A stretch of 15,195 nt of DNA from GCA-2401735 sp051252095 (GTDB taxonomy: Bacteria > Pseudomonadota > Gammaproteobacteria > Burkholderiales > Methylophilaceae): NCBI GenBank assembly GCA_051252095.1, contig JBPOFK010000029.1:1-15195 (forward strand), in the 5' to 3' direction. The notes below the pieces were generated by a model, which saw nothing but the letters and a program-made list of their open reading frames with translations, ran no database searches and was not told where the DNA came from. The first letter of the stretch is position 1. The number at the start of each line of letters is the position of its first letter. Positions 6,452 through 13,780 of the stretch are shown piece after piece. The position numbers and the translations under genes were made by a program.

Positions 6452-6465
6452 GCCCAAGCTTGGGC
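6452..6465. repeat. 14-bp perfect palindrome
   Basis: GCCCAAGCTTGGGC is a perfect GC-rich palindrome in an AT-rich gap, between the SWIB stop codon (6479) and its terminator. It would fold as a small hairpin at the mRNA 3' end or could be bound by a dimeric protein. No function can be assigned from sequence. Confidence 0.5.
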
Positions 6466-6478
6466 AAACTGTAATTTC

Positions 6479-6805
6479 TTATGCTAAATTAGCACCAACG
6501 ATAGCTGCCATTTGCATCATGTCAACCGTTTCACCTTCTTTAATGTTGGTCAAATCAGTTAATTTACCTGATTTGCTAGTTGACTTTGTGTTTTTGAAAA
6601 TTGGCAATAATTTAGCATCAGTCACAATATATTTACCTGCATTTTCAGGTTTGCCATTCACTGTTTTAGTTTGTAATTTATTGGCTTTAATGTAATCCCA
6701 GATTTTTTTTGTAATTTCTGTGCGTGGAAGTGCATCAGCACCACACAAAGCTGCTAATTCGCTTTTCATTTTAACTGGGACTGCTAGACCTTTTGCTTCT
6801 GCCAT
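6479..6805 (-). CDS. SWIB/MDM2-domain protein
   Basis: This 108-residue protein consists mostly of one SWIB/MDM2-like fold. Visible elements are L-P-R-T-E-I-T-K-K-I-W-D-Y-I-K-A-N-K-L (26-44), the short N-G-K-P-E-N-A-G-K-Y-I segment and D-A-K-L-L-P-I-F (63-70). A lysine-rich linker (71-81) and a short helical tail follow. SWIB domains are known from eukaryotic chromatin remodellers, from chlamydiae (including topoisomerase fusions) and as small stand-alone bacterial proteins; a DNA-associated role is proposed but not established here. The start at 6805 is preceded by AAGGAA at good spacing. A plausible promoter upstream and a terminator downstream make it monocistronic, divergent from rpsF. 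Confidence 0.85.
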   Translation of the reverse strand: MAEAKGLAVPVKMKSELAALCGADALPRTEITKKIWDYIKANKLQTKTVNGKPENAGKYIVTDAKLLPIFKNTKSTSKSGKLTDLTNIKEGETVDMMQMAAIVGANLA

Positions 6806-6883
6806 TTTAATTCCTTATCGTTAGAGTTTAAATAATTAAAATACCAAATCTACTTTTATGTTTGGTTTTTTTAAAGTCCGCTT

Positions 6884-6912
6884 ATTATGCACTGCCTTTG
6901 CATATGACCCAA
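6884..6912 (-). promoter_or_regulatory. Candidate sigma-70 promoter of the SWIB gene
   Basis: On the - strand, TTGGGT (6912-6907) and CATAAT (6889-6884) stand 17 bp apart. The -10 box matches five of six consensus bases and the -35 box three. The predicted start near 6877 leaves about 70 bases of leader before the SWIB ATG. Confidence 0.5.
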
Positions 6913-6974
6913 ATATATTTTTTTACAAATTTGATACTGTTTTATAATGTTTCGTTATTTTATAAATAAAGCAT

Positions 6975-7003
6975 TTGATTCATAAACGTTTTTTAACTAT
7001 AAT
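6975..7003 (+). promoter_or_regulatory. Sigma-70 promoter of the rpsF operon
   Basis: TTGATT (6975-6980) and a perfect TATAAT (6998-7003) are separated by 17 bp, with an AT-rich upstream region. Transcription should begin near 7010, leaving a leader of about 94 bases. A second, poorer candidate (TTTACA at 6922-6927, TATAAT at 6943-6948, 15-bp spacing) lies upstream. Confidence 0.8.
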
Positions 7004-7033
7004 CACGCCCTTACATAAACCTTGTCACACCAC

Positions 7034-7086
7034 AAAGCCGTTTTGATGGCGGCTGCCTTACATGAAAGGGCTGGGTGGGTGGCTTT
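7034..7086 (+). promoter_or_regulatory. Structured rpsF leader, possible S6:S18 autoregulatory element
   Basis: AAAGCC (7034-7039) pairs with GGCTTT (7081-7086), closing a region with internal helices; the alternatives include AGCCG/CGGCT (7036-7040 with 7050-7054) and GCCTT/AGGGC. The element ends seven bases before the rpsF ribosome-binding site AAGGAG (7093-7098). Many bacterial rpsF leaders carry an RNA bound by the S6:S18 complex for feedback control, and the position fits. I could not confirm the family's conserved bulge by eye. Confidence 0.45.
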
Positions 7087-7103
7087 AACCATAAGGAGAT
7101 TTC

Positions 7104-7508
7104 ATGCGTCACTACGAAGTAGTATTCATTGTGCATCCTGATCAAAGCGAGCAAGTGCCTGCAATGATTGAGCGTTACCGCACACTTATCAGCACAAACA
7201 AAGGTACCATTCATCGTCTAGAAGATTGGGGCCGTCGTCAATTGGCTTATCCAATTAACAAAATCCATAAAGCACATTACGTATTAATGAATATCGAATG
7301 TGATCAGGCAACGTTAGAAGAGTTAGAGCATGGCTTTAGGTTTAACGATGCAGTATTACGTCATTTAACATTTAGTACAAAAACTGCAGTTTCTGCGCCT
7401 AGCCCAATGATGAAAGAAGAGAAATCTAAATCAGTATTGAGTAATGCATCAGATAAATCTGATGATAAGGAAAACGCAGAAAAAGCAACGGAAGAGGTTG
7501 CTGACTAA
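7104..7508 (+). CDS. rpsF: 30S ribosomal protein bS6
   Basis: The 134-residue protein is bS6 of the small ribosomal subunit, which binds the 16S rRNA central domain together with bS18. The start M-R-H-Y-E-V-V-F-I-V-H-P-D and the core E-D-W-G-R-R-Q-L-A-Y-P-I (about 40-51) are diagnostic. The C-terminal tail after about residue 100 is low in complexity and rich in Lys, Glu, Ser and Asp, as the variable tail of bS6 often is. AAGGAG precedes the ATG. It is the first gene of rpsF-priB-rpsR-rplI, behind a strong promoter and a structured leader. Confidence 0.97.
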   Translation: MRHYEVVFIVHPDQSEQVPAMIERYRTLISTNKGTIHRLEDWGRRQLAYPINKIHKAHYVLMNIECDQATLEELEHGFRFNDAVLRHLTFSTKTAVSAPSPMMKEEKSKSVLSNASDKSDDKENAEKATEEVAD

Positions 7509-7511
7509 AAA

Positions 7512-7796
7512 TTGAATAAGCTGGCGATTAGCGGGCAAGTCACACAAGTCGATGACTTACGTTATACCCCAGCAGGATTACCATTGTTGCGTTTTGTAAT
7601 TAGTCATGTTTCTGAAGATGTAGAAGCGGGTTTAAAGCGTAAAGTTGAATGTGAAATAAAAGCGGTTGCCATTGGTGATTTAGCTAACATGAGCATAAAG
7701 CATGGCACAAAATTAAATGCGCTAGGTTTTTTAGCCAAGCAAAGTGCAAAAAGTACACAACTGGTATTACATATTAAAAAATTAGAATTGATATAA
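7512..7796 (+). CDS. priB: Primosomal replication protein N (PriB)
   Basis: PriB is a small single-stranded-DNA-binding OB-fold protein that helps PriA restart stalled replication forks. The 94-residue protein reads M-N-K-L-A-I-S-G-Q-V near its start, then L-R-Y-T-P-A-G-L-P-L-L-R-F (17-29), typical of betaproteobacterial PriB. It begins with TTG only 3 bp after the rpsF stop, with no good ribosome-binding site of its own, so translation is probably coupled to rpsF. Its place between rpsF and rpsR is the standard one in this group and supports the start choice. Confidence 0.92.
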   Translation: MNKLAISGQVTQVDDLRYTPAGLPLLRFVISHVSEDVEAGLKRKVECEIKAVAIGDLANMSIKHGTKLNALGFLAKQSAKSTQLVLHIKKLELI

Positions 7797-7838
7797 ACCA
7801 GTAGGTTTGTATCTAGATGAAAAGATTAGGAGTTCAAC

Positions 7839-8072
7839 ATGGCAAGAGATATGTACAAACGCCGCCGTTACTGCCGTTTTAGTGCAGAAGGCATTGAAGA
7901 AGTAGATTACAAAGATGTCGATTTACTGAAGGATTTTATTTCAGAAAATGCAAAAATCATCCCTGCACGTATGACAGGTACAAAAGCTAAATACCAACGC
8001 CAGTTAACTAAAGCAGTTAAGCGTGCGCGTTTCTTAGCGTTGTTACCATACACAGATAAGCACCCAGGCTAA
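7839..8072 (+). CDS. rpsR: 30S ribosomal protein bS18
   Basis: The 77-residue protein is bS18, partner of bS6 on the 16S rRNA platform. It is rich in Arg and Lys, with R-R-R-Y-C-R-F (8-14), Y-K-D-V-D-L-L-K-D-F-I (24-34) and the hallmark segment K-Y-Q-R-Q-L-T-K-A-V-K-R-A-R-F-L-A-L-L-P-Y near the end. An AGGAG ribosome-binding site precedes the ATG. The length is normal. It follows priB by 42 bp and precedes rplI by 11 bp in the same operon. Confidence 0.98.
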   Translation: MARDMYKRRRYCRFSAEGIEEVDYKDVDLLKDFISENAKIIPARMTGTKAKYQRQLTKAVKRARFLALLPYTDKHPG

Positions 8073-8083
8073 GGAGAATAAAA

Positions 8084-8533
8084 ATGGAAGTTATTTTATT
8101 AGAAAAAGTGGCTAATTTGGGCGCGCTAGGCGATATCGTTAGAGTGAAAGATGGCTTTGGCCGTAATTTCTTAATTCCTCAAGGTAAAGCTAAACGAGCA
8201 ACAGATGCAAACAAAGCAGAATTTGAAGCACGTCGTGCAGAGTTGGAAAAACAACAAGCTGATATTTTGACCGCCGCAAAAGCACGTGCAGAAAAATTGT
8301 CAGGTTCTTCTATTGAGATTGCACAAAAAGCAGGTGAAGATGGTCGATTATTTGGCTCTGTAACAAATCACGACATTTCAAGTGCTTTAACAGCGCAAGG
8401 TGTTGAAGTTGCTAAATCTGAAGTGCGCTTACCTGCTGGACCACTAAAAGCAATTGGTGAGTTCCCAGTTAGTATTGCTCTGCATCACGATGTCGTTGTT
8501 GATATCAAGGTCAATGTTGTAGCTGAAGCGTAA
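8084..8533 (+). CDS. rplI: 50S ribosomal protein bL9
   Basis: The 149-residue protein is bL9, which binds 23S rRNA near the base of the L1 stalk and affects reading-frame maintenance. The N-terminal domain shows V-I-L-L-E-K-V-A-N-L-G and G-D-I-V-R-V-K-D-G-F-G-R-N-F-L-I-P (17-33). A long charged helix (about 42-75) links it to the C-terminal domain with G-R-L-F-G-S-V-T (86-93). The length is exactly typical. AAGGAG precedes the ATG. It is the last gene of the ribosomal operon; a strong terminator follows. Confidence 0.98.
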   Translation: MEVILLEKVANLGALGDIVRVKDGFGRNFLIPQGKAKRATDANKAEFEARRAELEKQQADILTAAKARAEKLSGSSIEIAQKAGEDGRLFGSVTNHDISSALTAQGVEVAKSEVRLPAGPLKAIGEFPVSIALHHDVVVDIKVNVVAEA

Positions 8534-8560
8534 GATTTAGTCTTCAACAGATGTCTAATA

Positions 8561-8587
8561 AAAAGGCGAACTTAGTTCGCCTTTTTT
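8561..8587 (+). terminator. Rho-independent terminator after rplI
   Basis: AAAAGGCGAAC (8561-8571) pairs perfectly with GTTCGCCTTTT (8575-8585) around a three-base loop and runs into T residues. It ends the rpsF operon 28 bp after the rplI stop and separates it from dnaB. Confidence 0.95.
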
Positions 8588-8600
8588 CATGCCTATTATC

Positions 8601-8629
8601 TTATGTGACTATGGCTTTGTGCGTATAAT
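8601..8629 (+). promoter_or_regulatory. Candidate promoter of dnaB-alr-radA
   Basis: A perfect TATAAT box stands at 8624-8629; the hexamer 17 bp upstream, TTATGT (8601-8606), is a weak -35. Transcription would begin at about 8636, only one or two bases before the dnaB ATG at 8638. As the upstream terminator at 8561-8587 should block read-through, this is the best candidate for driving dnaB-alr-radA. Confidence 0.55.
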
Positions 8630-8637
8630 GACGACCT

Positions 8638-10017
8638 ATGGCTGAACAACAATTAGACTCTTTAAAACTTCCTCCACACGCTGTAGAAGCTGAACAATCA
8701 GTCGTCGGCGGCTTGTTGCTGGAAAATGAGGCCTTAGATAAGGTGGCCGATATTCTAACTGCGGATGATTTTTATCAGCATGACCACAAAACGATTTATC
8801 AACACATTGCCAGATTAATTGAGCGTAATAGACCTGCAGATATTGTGACGGTTGCTGAGTCCTTAGAAAGCACAGCAGAGCTTGCAGGTGTGGGCGGCAT
8901 CGCTTACTTAGGGTCTTTGGCTCAAAATACGCCTACTGCAGCGAATATACGTCGATATGCTGAGATTGTTCGCGAACGTGCTGTGATGCGAAAGTTAGTG
9001 ACAGTTGGTTCTGGGATTGCAGATAGTGCCTATAATCCGAATGGGCGAGATGCACAAGAGTTGTTGGATGAAGCTGAAGCTAAAATCTTTCAAATTGCTG
9101 AAGGTGGCAATAAAAGCGGTCAAGGCTTTCAGGATATTAAAGAGCTATTGCCACAAGTCGCTGAGAAAATTGATGAATTATTTTCTCGAGAAGACCAAAG
9201 TGAGGTAACTGGTATTCCTACAGGATTTACTGACTTGGATCGTATGACTTCCGGTTTACACGGGGGCGATTTGATTATAGTAGCAGGGCGTCCTTCAATG
9301 GGTAAGACAGCCTTTTCAATTAATATGGCTGAGAATGTTGCTCTAGATACTGGTTTACCTGTTGCTGTATTTTCAATGGAAATGGGTGCAACACAGTTAG
9401 CAACACGAATGATTGGTTCGATTGGGCGTTTAGACCAACACCGTATGCGTACAGGTCAATTGCAGGATGAAGATTGGGAAAAGCTAACCACAGCACTTGG
9501 GCGTCTGAACGAAGCGCCTATCTTTATTGACGAAGGCGCTGGCTTAAGCAGTTTTGATGTCAGGGCAAGGGCAAGACGTCTACATAGACAGACAGGGAAG
9601 CTAGGACTAATCGTTGTCGATTATTTGCAATTGATGGCGGCGCCAGCTGGGACGCGAACTGAAAATAGAGCCACTGAAATATCTGAAATATCTCGCTCGC
9701 TAAAGGCGTTGGCTAAAGAACTAGATGTCCCTGTTGTGGCCTTGTCTCAGCTTAATCGTGGTTTAGAGCAACGACCAGATAAACGGCCCGTGATGAGTGA
9801 TTTACGTGAGTCTGGTGCTATCGAGCAAGATGCTGATTTGATTTTGTTTATTTACCGCGATGAGGTTTATAACCCTGATAGCCCTGATAAAGGAACAGCA
9901 GAAATTATTGTTGGTAAGCAACGTAATGGTCCAATTGGACGTGTTCGTTTGACATTTATTGGACAACATACCCGTTTTGAAGATTTTGCAAACGCAGACT
10001 ACATGTCTGACGAGTAA
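8638..10017 (+). CDS. dnaB: Replicative DNA helicase
   Basis: DnaB is the hexameric ATP-driven helicase that unwinds DNA at the replication fork. The 459-residue protein has an N-terminal domain (about 12-115) beginning L-P-P-H-A-V-E-A-E-Q-S-V-V-G-G-L-L, a linker, and a RecA-like ATPase domain (about 190-455). The ATPase domain has Walker A G-R-P-S-M-G-K-T (217-224), Walker B L-I-V-V-D-Y (324-329), Gln371 in L-S-Q-L-N-R, and the arginine-finger segment G-K-Q-R-N-G-P (426-432). No intein is present. No ribosome-binding site precedes the ATG, and the only good -10 box ends 8 bp before it, so initiation may be leaderless. alr follows after 3 bp. Confidence 0.97.
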   Translation: MAEQQLDSLKLPPHAVEAEQSVVGGLLLENEALDKVADILTADDFYQHDHKTIYQHIARLIERNRPADIVTVAESLESTAELAGVGGIAYLGSLAQNTPTAANIRRYAEIVRERAVMRKLVTVGSGIADSAYNPNGRDAQELLDEAEAKIFQIAEGGNKSGQGFQDIKELLPQVAEKIDELFSREDQSEVTGIPTGFTDLDRMTSGLHGGDLIIVAGRPSMGKTAFSINMAENVALDTGLPVAVFSMEMGATQLATRMIGSIGRLDQHRMRTGQLQDEDWEKLTTALGRLNEAPIFIDEGAGLSSFDVRARARRLHRQTGKLGLIVVDYLQLMAAPAGTRTENRATEISEISRSLKALAKELDVPVVALSQLNRGLEQRPDKRPVMSDLRESGAIEQDADLILFIYRDEVYNPDSPDKGTAEIIVGKQRNGPIGRVRLTFIGQHTRFEDFANADYMSDE

Positions 10018-10020
10018 AAG

Positions 10021-11088
10021 ATGAGACCGATTCAAGCGACTGTTTCTTCAAGTGCTTTGCAGCATAATCTGAACGTAGTTAGGCAGCATGCTCAACATGC
10101 AAAAATAATGGCCGTCATTAAAGCGAATGCCTATGGACATGGATTAATACAAGTGGCGCATGCATTAATGGCCGCAGATGCGTTTGCTACCCTCAATATA
10201 AGTGAAGCTATTGATCTGCGAGAAGCAGGCGTCGCACAAGAGATATTGCTATTAGAGGGCGTGTTTGATGCTGAAGAGCTGCGTATTGCAGCAAGTTTTG
10301 AAATCAGCATTGTTGTTCATAACGACCATCAAATAAATATGCTTGAGGATGCGAAGTTAGCAAAGCCAATTAATGTGCATCTTAAGATGAACACAGGTAT
10401 GAACCGTTTAGGATTTGTGCCTGCTCTTTATAAATCAGCTTACCAAAGACTCGAAGCTTGTAACAATATCGCTAGCGTTACACTCATGACACATTTTGCA
10501 ACAGCAGATGAATCGACTGGTATTCAATCAGCTCATGAAAGATTTAAAGAAGCCACAATTAACATTACTGCTCCAGTTTCTTTGGCTAATTCAGCTACAA
10601 TTTTAAGGTACCCTGAAGCGCATGCTAACTGGGTCCGTCCTGGAATCATGCTTTATGGTGCCACACCTGTTGCAACAACTTCTGCAGCTAGTTTTGATTT
10701 AAAGCCAGCAATGCAATTCGCCTCGGAAATTTTAGCAATACAGACTTTAAAGCAGGGCGAAGGAGTGGGATATGGGGCAACATTTATTGCAGAGAAAGAG
10801 ACACGTATCGGTATTGTCGCTTGTGGTTATGCTGATGGTTACCCGCGGCACGCGCCAACTGGAACGCCAATTGCTGTAGCAGGAAAATTAACCAAAACAG
10901 TCGGCCGCGTATCAATGGATATGCTCTTTTGTGATTTAACGGAAATCCATGAAGCTGATGTTGGTTCTTCTGTTGAATTGTGGGGTGATATCGTACCAGT
11001 GGATGCAGTTGCAGAAGCCAGTGGCACTGTAGGATATGAGTTATTGTGCGCTATTGCCCCGCGTGTACCTCTTAAGGCAGTTGACTAG
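10021..11088 (+). CDS. alr: Alanine racemase
   Basis: This PLP enzyme interconverts L- and D-alanine to supply D-alanine for peptidoglycan. The 355-residue protein has the N-terminal barrel with cofactor lysine Lys34 in A-V-I-K-A-N-A-Y-G-H-G (31-41) and the C-terminal beta domain with catalytic Tyr251 in G-V-G-Y-G-A-T-F. The G-R-V-S-M-D-M (295-301) segment and the C-terminal P-R-V-P are typical. It lies between dnaB (3-bp gap) and radA (1-bp overlap), a common order in proteobacteria. The ribosome-binding site is weak (GAG in the end of dnaB), so translation is probably coupled to dnaB. Confidence 0.97.
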   Translation: MRPIQATVSSSALQHNLNVVRQHAQHAKIMAVIKANAYGHGLIQVAHALMAADAFATLNISEAIDLREAGVAQEILLLEGVFDAEELRIAASFEISIVVHNDHQINMLEDAKLAKPINVHLKMNTGMNRLGFVPALYKSAYQRLEACNNIASVTLMTHFATADESTGIQSAHERFKEATINITAPVSLANSATILRYPEAHANWVRPGIMLYGATPVATTSAASFDLKPAMQFASEILAIQTLKQGEGVGYGATFIAEKETRIGIVACGYADGYPRHAPTGTPIAVAGKLTKTVGRVSMDMLFCDLTEIHEADVGSSVELWGDIVPVDAVAEASGTVGYELLCAIAPRVPLKAVD

Positions 11089-12461
11089 TGGCCAAAGCTA
11101 AAAGCGTTTATATTTGTACCGAATGTGGAACTAGTGAGCCAAAGTGGCAAGGGCAATGTCCAAGCTGTATGGCTTGGAATACATTAGTTGAAGGGATTGC
11201 GGAGTCATCGAATAGTATCAATCGTTATGCCAATAAGTTTGAAGGTCTTGCAGAAAGCAGTAAGTTACAAAAGCTTAGCGCTGTAGAGGCTGCAGATGTT
11301 GAGCGGCAGCCAACTAATATTGCAGAGTTTGACCGCGTATTAGGTGGCGGTTTGGTTGAAGGCGGTGTCATATTGATAGGTGGCGACCCTGGCATTGGGA
11401 AGTCAACTTTACTCCTGCAAGTATTGTGTCATCTGGGGAAAACGAGTCAAGCCATCTATGTGAGTGGGGAAGAGTCACCACAACAAATAGCCATGCGTGC
11501 AAAACGGCTTGGCTTGGATGCTAGTGAAGTGGATTTGTTGGCAGAAATTAACTTAGAAAAAATTCTGTCTACATTACAAGCGAATAAACCTCGTATTGCG
11601 GTCATCGACTCAATACAAACCGTTTACTCAGAAGCACTTCAATCGGCACCAGGATCTGTTGCGCAGGTCCGTGAATGTTCAGCGCAACTTACGCGCTTAG
11701 CAAAGCAGCTGGGCATTGCGCTGATCTTAGTCGGGCATGTAACAAAGGATGGCGCCTTGGCCGGCCCGCGTGTACTAGAGCACATCGTTGATACGGTCTT
11801 GTATTTTGAAGGTGACCAAAACTCATCGTTTCGTTTAATTCGAGCATTTAAGAATCGATTTGGCGCGGTGAATGAGCTGGGTGTTTTTGCCATGACCGAA
11901 AAAGGTTTGCGTGAGGTATCCAATCCTTCTGCATTATTTTTGTCACACCATGAAACCCAAGTCGCGGGAAGCTGCATTACCGTGACGATGGAAGGGACAC
12001 GACCCTTGCTCATCGAAATTCAGGCTTTGGTTGATGGTAGTCACGCGCCAAGTCCAAAGCGACTTTCAGTTGGTTTGGAACAAAATCGTATTGCGATGCT
12101 ATTGGCTGTATTAAATAGGCATGCAGGTGTCGCTTGTTTTGATCAGGATGTTTTTATCAACGCAGTCGGTGGTGTGAAAATTAGTGAGCCGGCCACTGAT
12201 TTAGCTGTATTAGTTTCGATTGTTTCATCCTTTAAAAACAAAGCATTAGACAGTAAACTTATTGTGTTTGGTGAAGTTGGCTTAGCAGGAGAAGTGCGAC
12301 CTGTTCAAGGTGGGCTAGTGCGTTTAAAGGAAGCAGCTAAACTAGGTTTTACGAAAGCGATTGTTCCTAAAGGAAATGCGCCAAAATCTGCCCTTAAAGG
12401 CATTGATGTTGTCGCTGTTGACCGAATTGATCAAGCGTTAAGCTATCTTAGAGACCATTAA
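11088..12461 (+). CDS. radA: DNA repair protein RadA
   Basis: RadA (Sms) is a RecA-like hexameric motor that speeds branch migration during homologous recombination and repair. The 457-residue protein has an N-terminal C4 zinc finger (Cys10, Cys13, Cys24, Cys27) and a RecA-type ATPase with Walker A G-D-P-G-I-G-K-S-T (99-107). The RadA signature K-N-R-F-G is at 255-259, and a C-terminal Lon-like domain with L-I-V-F-G-E-V-G-L-A-G-E-V-R-P follows. It starts with GTG, whose G is the last base of the alr TAG stop (TAGTG), so translation is coupled. Its stop codon overlaps the convergent hpnE stop by 4 bp, with no terminator between the two genes. Confidence 0.97.
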   Translation: MAKAKSVYICTECGTSEPKWQGQCPSCMAWNTLVEGIAESSNSINRYANKFEGLAESSKLQKLSAVEAADVERQPTNIAEFDRVLGGGLVEGGVILIGGDPGIGKSTLLLQVLCHLGKTSQAIYVSGEESPQQIAMRAKRLGLDASEVDLLAEINLEKILSTLQANKPRIAVIDSIQTVYSEALQSAPGSVAQVRECSAQLTRLAKQLGIALILVGHVTKDGALAGPRVLEHIVDTVLYFEGDQNSSFRLIRAFKNRFGAVNELGVFAMTEKGLREVSNPSALFLSHHETQVAGSCITVTMEGTRPLLIEIQALVDGSHAPSPKRLSVGLEQNRIAMLLAVLNRHAGVACFDQDVFINAVGGVKISEPATDLAVLVSIVSSFKNKALDSKLIVFGEVGLAGEVRPVQGGLVRLKEAAKLGFTKAIVPKGNAPKSALKGIDVVAVDRIDQALSYLRDH

Positions 12462-13780
12462 GCGCTAACCATATTAGCTGCGCAAACTCCGCTTCTCACC
12501 GCGCCTTCAATCGTGGCAGGGTAGTCTGCATAGGTATAGTCCCCAGCAAGGTAAATATTAGGCTCTCTGGTACTATTTGCAGGCCTTGGCAAATCAACAT
12601 TACAAGCAAAGGTAGCACGCTTTTCAGCAATCACTTGATGCCATAATGGCTTTTTAAGGTCAGGGAAAGCCTGATGCAATTCATTTGCAACTTTGAGCGA
12701 TAATGCATCATGTGTTAATTTTTGGTGAATACCTTCAGCGCTGATAATAACAGCCATAAGGCCATGTTGGCCACATAGTGCACCGCGGTCAAACACCCAT
12801 TGACTCGTGGTGTCAGTTAGTCCAATCATTGGTTTTGGTAATTTAGCTTCACTTTGATATTGCAAATAGACTGTGTAAATAGGTTGATACTGATAGTGTT
12901 TAGTCGTTTCAATCGTTCCAGCCAATCTAGGTAGCGAACCAGCAATGTCTTGTAAACGAAGTGCTGACGTTGCTAGGATAAGGTGGCTGAAATCAAACGT
13001 TATATTTTTACTCGTTACTTGAAAACCATCTTCTGTTGATAAAATCGATTTCACGCGATGGTTGGTGAGTATCTTGCCTTTTCGCGCATGAATATAGTTT
13101 GATACAGGTTGTGCGAATAGATCAGATAAGCCTTTTTTCGGTAATAAGAGGTGGCTATCCGTTTTAGTCCCATTAAAGGTGTCTCTAAGCACATTGAGGA
13201 AGATTTTGCTACTTGCTTTATTGATGGGTGTATTCAATGCTGCCAAACATAATGGCTCCCACAATAGTTTGATTGTATTTGCGTGCTGCCGTTCTTGAGT
13301 TAGGTATTGCTGTAAAGGTAAGTCAACAGCTGTATGAAAATTAGACTGTTTTAATCTCAGCATAAAGCTGGCGAGCGCTAATCGTTCGCTAATCGTTAGC
13401 CCTTTACAGAAGAGAAAGCCAAATAGTTGATTAATCGGAAACGGTAATGCGTTTGGTGCGTGAAATTTAAACGCATAACGGTTCGTTGGTGATTTGATTT
13501 CCAGGGTCAGTGGTAATCGCATCAGCGCTTGCTCTTCATCAACGCCAATTTTTTTGAGTAAAGTAAGCGTTTCATGATAAGCGCCCAATAAAATATGTTG
13601 CCCATTATCTAACTGCACAACTTGGCTATTAAACTCAACCGCTACATTACGTGCACGGCCACCTAGTTGAGAGCCTGCTTCTAGGACAGTCGCTGAAATG
13701 CCTCTCTCGGCAAGCGTCGTAGCTGCGGCCAAACCAGCAACGCCTCCACCAATGATCCCAACATGCACACTTTTAGACAT
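12458..13780 (-). CDS. hpnE: Hydroxysqualene dehydroxylase
   Basis: HpnE is a flavoprotein that reduces hydroxysqualene to squalene, the last step of the three-enzyme bacterial squalene route from farnesyl diphosphate. The 440-residue protein is an amine-oxidase/phytoene-desaturase-type FAD enzyme. It has a dinucleotide-binding start with G-G-G-V-A-G (11-16), an acidic residue at the end of beta-2 (Glu34), G-G-R-A-R (40-44), and the C-terminal FAD segment Y-L-A-G-D-Y-T with P-A-T-I-E-G-A-V-R-S-G. Its ATG lies within the end of hpnD (8-bp overlap) and has no ribosome-binding site, so translation is coupled. With hpnC and hpnD next to it the assignment is firm; phytoene or carotenoid desaturase is the alternative and is less likely. 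Confidence 0.92.
   Translation of the reverse strand: MSKSVHVGIIGGGVAGLAAATTLAERGISATVLEAGSQLGGRARNVAVEFNSQVVQLDNGQHILLGAYHETLTLLKKIGVDEEQALMRLPLTLEIKSPTNRYAFKFHAPNALPFPINQLFGFLFCKGLTISERLALASFMLRLKQSNFHTAVDLPLQQYLTQERQHANTIKLLWEPLCLAALNTPINKASSKIFLNVLRDTFNGTKTDSHLLLPKKGLSDLFAQPVSNYIHARKGKILTNHRVKSILSTEDGFQVTSKNITFDFSHLILATSALRLQDIAGSLPRLAGTIETTKHYQYQPIYTVYLQYQSEAKLPKPMIGLTDTTSQWVFDRGALCGQHGLMAVIISAEGIHQKLTHDALSLKVANELHQAFPDLKKPLWHQVIAEKRATFACNVDLPRPANSTREPNIYLAGDYTYADYPATIEGAVRSGVCAANMVSA

Noticed and set aside
6432..6695. Open frame opposite the SWIB gene
   Set aside because: It begins inside a terminator stem and only mirrors the SWIB coding strand.
6922..6948. Second sigma-70-like promoter upstream of rpsF
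   Set aside because: The boxes are good but the spacing is 15 bp, and a better promoter lies downstream.
8638..10017. Possible intein or frameshift in dnaB, a common intein site
   Set aside because: The Walker A region is continuous and the length is normal; no insertion.
11639..12013. 124-codon open frame antisense to radA
   Set aside because: Its sequence is the shadow of a well conserved gene, and there is no protein-like domain or ribosome-binding signal.
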